NCBI GenBank assembly: GCA_021780275.1
Contig: JAJXZC010000676.1
Location: 1-7,041 of the forward strand
Direction of reading: 5' to 3'
DNA length: 7,041 bases
From: Pseudomonadota bacterium
Lineage (GTDB): Bacteria > Pseudomonadota > Alphaproteobacteria > Parvibaculales > Parvibaculaceae
A program made the position numbers and the translations under genes. Numbering within the stretch: the stretch's first letter is position 1; the number at the start of each line of letters is the position of its first letter. Positions 5,615 through 7,041 of the stretch are shown one piece after another. The notes under the pieces are model-generated. The model made no database searches and was not told the DNA's origin. It saw only the letters and a list, made by a program, of their open reading frames with translations.

Positions 5615-5674
5615 GTGACGATGCAACAGGGCAGCGCTTCGGTGCTGCCCTCTCACCTTCTTGGTGCAGCGTGA
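5615..5674 (+). CDS. Possible 19-residue leader peptide before the glycosyltransferase
   Basis: AAGGAG (5605-5610, overlapping the capsid stop TAA) lies 4 nt before GTG 5615, and 10 nt before an in-frame ATG 5621. The frame runs 19 codons to TGA 5672-5674, overlapping the glycosyltransferase GTG as GTGA. The peptide (MTMQQGSASVLPSHLLGAA) resembles nothing known. Its value may lie in being translated: the glycosyltransferase start has no Shine-Dalgarno of its own, and the leader contains a strong hairpin (5628-5651). The alternative is that this is ordinary spacer and the frame is open by chance. Confidence 0.4.
   Translation: MTMQQGSASVLPSHLLGAA
5628..5651 (+). terminator. UUCG-capped hairpin after the capsid gene (terminator or mRNA-stabilising)
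   Basis: AGGGCAGCGC (5628-5637) pairs with GTGCTGCCCT (5642-5651): 10 bp with one G-U, closed by a C(UUCG)G tetraloop, one of the most stable RNA loops. The downstream tail CTCACCTTCTT is pyrimidine-rich but not a clean T-run, so termination would be partial. It begins 22 nt after the capsid stop, where a hairpin would protect the abundant capsid mRNA from 3' decay and reduce expression of the glycosyltransferase and later genes. Confidence 0.65.
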
Positions 5675-6663
5675 AGCGACGTAAACGCTCCGCGCATATT
5701 GAGCCGCTCGCCCAGCCAGTCATGCAGCCCGCCCAGGCTCGTTCCTGCATCATTCGCTGCGACAGTCGGGAATTTAGTCGTTTCGCAGATCTCCTTCGGG
5801 CGAGGATCGAATCGCTCGGCGCGAACACTGACGATGGTCGCGTCGTGCTTCACATCGGACGTCCCGAGCACTGGCTCTCGGTCGCCGACAAGATCAACAT
5901 CGGCTGCAGCTGGTGGCCACACTCGGCGCCAAACGATTATCGCGCACTCTATCGTATCGATCACCTCATCGTTCCATCTGCGTGGTGTGCGCAAATTGCA
6001 ATGCCGCGACCCGATCAGCAGATCCACGTCCTTCCTGCCGGGATCGATACGCGCGTGTTTGCGCCCGAGCTGAACGCTCGCCCGCGGGGGCGCCTGCGCT
6101 TCCTCGCGATTGCCGAGAGCGCCGACGACCCCGCTGCTGGGATCGATCTCGCTGGCAGAGCGTTTCTGGGCGCAGATATCGATGCGTCGCTCGATATTTT
6201 CGGATACGCCCCGACCGGTGTATCATTCACGGACCGACGCATCCAAACCAGGCGTTTCATCGGCGCTGAGATCGATCTTGCGAAGCTCTTCTACGGGTAC
6301 GACGCGCTGCTCTACCCGGCTCGTGGAGACGGTGCAGGAATCATCGCGCTCAAGGCGCTTGCATGCGGGACGCCCGTCCTGCACTCGGGGCAGACCGGAA
6401 TGGCGGAATTCGCCGATCTGGGGGAGCTTATCGCTAGTCGAAAAGTGACACTGCACGATGGGCGACATTGGCACGAGCCGATCATCGACCTACTCGCCCA
6501 ACGAATCGCCACCTTCTCGCTCGATCGAGAGAAGGCGCTTGCCGACAGCCGTGCGGCTCGCGAGCGATTCGCTATCGATGCTTTTGCCGCGCGTGTATTG
6601 GAGGTCGTTCATGTTGCTCAACAATCCCGCAACATATCTGAGCGTCGCGGCGTTTCAGGCTGA
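5671..6663 (+). CDS. GT4-type (GT-B fold) glycosyltransferase with degenerate E-x7-E motif
   Basis: A 330-residue protein resembling family GT4 glycosyltransferases, which transfer sugar from nucleotide-sugar donors. The N-terminal half has CIIRCDSREFSRFADLL (26-42), HIGRPEHW (61-68), a C..WW.P..APNDYRALYRIDHLIVPS segment (79-103) and the linker IHVLPAGIDTRVF (118-130) typical of the domain hinge. The C-terminal half has FGYAP, then LFYGYDALLYPARGDGAGIIALKALACGTPVLHS (206-239), the donor-binding block of the family. Where GT4 enzymes have EGFGLxxLEA, this one has D220-G-A-G-I-I-A-L-K228, so the second conserved Glu is Lys. No signal peptide or membrane segment is visible. The start GTG overlaps a 19-codon leader ORF; an ATG at 5722 is an alternative. 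Being placed directly after the capsid gene suggests modification of virion proteins, but this is inference. The last 53 nt overlap the connector gene. Confidence 0.75.
   Translation: MKRRKRSAHIEPLAQPVMQPAQARSCIIRCDSREFSRFADLLRARIESLGANTDDGRVVLHIGRPEHWLSVADKINIGCSWWPHSAPNDYRALYRIDHLIVPSAWCAQIAMPRPDQQIHVLPAGIDTRVFAPELNARPRGRLRFLAIAESADDPAAGIDLAGRAFLGADIDASLDIFGYAPTGVSFTDRRIQTRRFIGAEIDLAKLFYGYDALLYPARGDGAGIIALKALACGTPVLHSGQTGMAEFADLGELIASRKVTLHDGRHWHEPIIDLLAQRIATFSLDREKALADSRAARERFAIDAFAARVLEVVHVAQQSRNISERRGVSG
6600..6605 (+). promoter_or_regulatory. Shine-Dalgarno of the connector gene inside the glycosyltransferase gene
   Basis: GGAGGT lies 5 nt before the ATG at 6611. It is embedded in the final coding part of the glycosyltransferase and identifies the start of the connector gene. 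Confidence 0.7.
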
Positions 6664-7041
6664 GGCAAACGACTACGACCTCTCGACCTACACCTCAACG
6701 CAGTTGCAAGATATTCTCGTCGCTGCTTCGAGCACGGCTGATTCAATCATGCGGCGCTCGTACCAGCCACAGGAAGTTACCGAGCAGATTTACGGCAACG
6801 GGACGAATACGTTGAATCTCGCCAATGTCCCGATCGCATACGTGAAAAGCGCAGAACTCGTGATGCCTGGATTCGCGCCCTTCCAGCTCCCACTTGGCGA
6901 ACTCTTTTACGACTATCAACGCGGGACAATTCAGTCGTTCTCGCCGCTCATCTTTCAGAGCTTCGGGGTGGCAAACGTCTTCCCAAGCGGGCTGCCGATC
7001 GTCGTGAACTACGCCTACGGCTGGGGATGGCCAATTCCGGC
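6611..7041 (+). CDS. Head-tail connector (head completion) protein, partial at 3' end
   Basis: This frame starts at the ATG at 6611 and is open to the window edge, about 143 codons with no stop. The N-terminus YLSVAAFQAEANDYDLS, the following helix TQLQDILVAASSTADSIMRRSYQ, then a strand-rich part (VTEQIYGNGTNTLNL, VPIAYVKSAELV) and LPIVVNYAYGWG near the end match the plan of gp6/gp15-like connector proteins, which have a short helix bundle with an inserted beta region and usually follow the capsid gene. Such proteins dock under the portal after packaging and close the DNA exit. No catalytic motif is visible. The assignment rests on gene order plus overall sequence character; I cannot confirm a specific family without a search. 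Confidence 0.65.
   Translation, partial: MLLNNPATYLSVAAFQAEANDYDLSTYTSTQLQDILVAASSTADSIMRRSYQPQEVTEQIYGNGTNTLNLANVPIAYVKSAELVMPGFAPFQLPLGELFYDYQRGTIQSFSPLIFQSFGVANVFPSGLPIVVNYAYGWGWPIP

Noticed and set aside
3147..5828. A very long open frame (893 codons) on the - strand across the scaffold and capsid genes
   Set aside because: It lies in phase with the + strand codons of both genes, so it would be stopped only by sense TTA, CTA or TCA codons, which are rare here. Its translation is Arg/Leu/Val-rich low-complexity sequence without domains, and it crosses well-supported + strand genes.
1..7041. CRISPR arrays, tRNA genes, insertion sequences, att sites, defence genes
   Set aside because: I looked for direct repeats with spacers, cloverleaf-type sequence, transposase motifs and terminal repeats, and saw none. 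The region is fully accounted for by head-module genes and short leaders.

Overview
This window is the head-assembly (packaging and capsid) module of a tailed double-stranded DNA bacteriophage (Caudoviricetes) or a prophage. All convincing genes lie on the + strand and are packed head to tail, most with 4-53 nt overlaps or with the ribosome-binding site touching the previous stop codon. The base composition is moderately GC-rich, and the codons TTA, CTA and TCA are rare. The sequence shows a bacterial-type phage with good Shine-Dalgarno sites, but nothing in it fixes the host, and no integrase, tRNA or att site is present to separate a free phage from a prophage.

Layout: (1) 1-72, the last codons of an upstream gene, by position possibly the large terminase. 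(2) 83-1474, the portal protein. (3) 1546-2277, a MuF/SPP1 gp7-like minor head protein. Its reading frame has no plausible start codon but is entered by a -1 shift at a GGGAAAA heptamer just before the portal stop. (4) 2274-2432, a 52-residue charged helical protein. (5) 2441-2740, a small Cys/His zinc-ribbon-like protein. (6) 2750-3226, an XkdF-like prohead serine protease. (7) 3219-4457, an acidic, coiled-coil scaffold-like protein with a DUF6582-like domain. (8) 4458-4571, a non-coding leader with nested hairpins, one of them terminator-like and one overlapping the capsid gene's Shine-Dalgarno. (9) 4572-5606, the major capsid protein. (10) 5615-5674, a 19-codon leader ORF containing a UUCG-capped hairpin. 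(11) 5671-6663, a GT4-type glycosyltransferase. (12) 6611-7041, the start of a head-tail connector protein that runs off the window.

Working model: the scaffold-like protein and the major capsid protein co-assemble around the portal; the MuF-like protein joins the portal complex; the XkdF-like protease processes the prohead; DNA is packaged; the connector then closes the head for tail joining. The glycosyltransferase directly behind the capsid gene suggests sugar modification of a virion component, but its E-x7-E region is degenerate.

Most noteworthy: a likely programmed -1 frameshift making a portal-MuF fusion; two mutually exclusive RNA hairpins in front of the capsid gene; a leader ORF with an internal hairpin controlling the glycosyltransferase; a protease whose usual C-terminal part seems to sit on the next gene; and the altered glycosyltransferase active-site motif.
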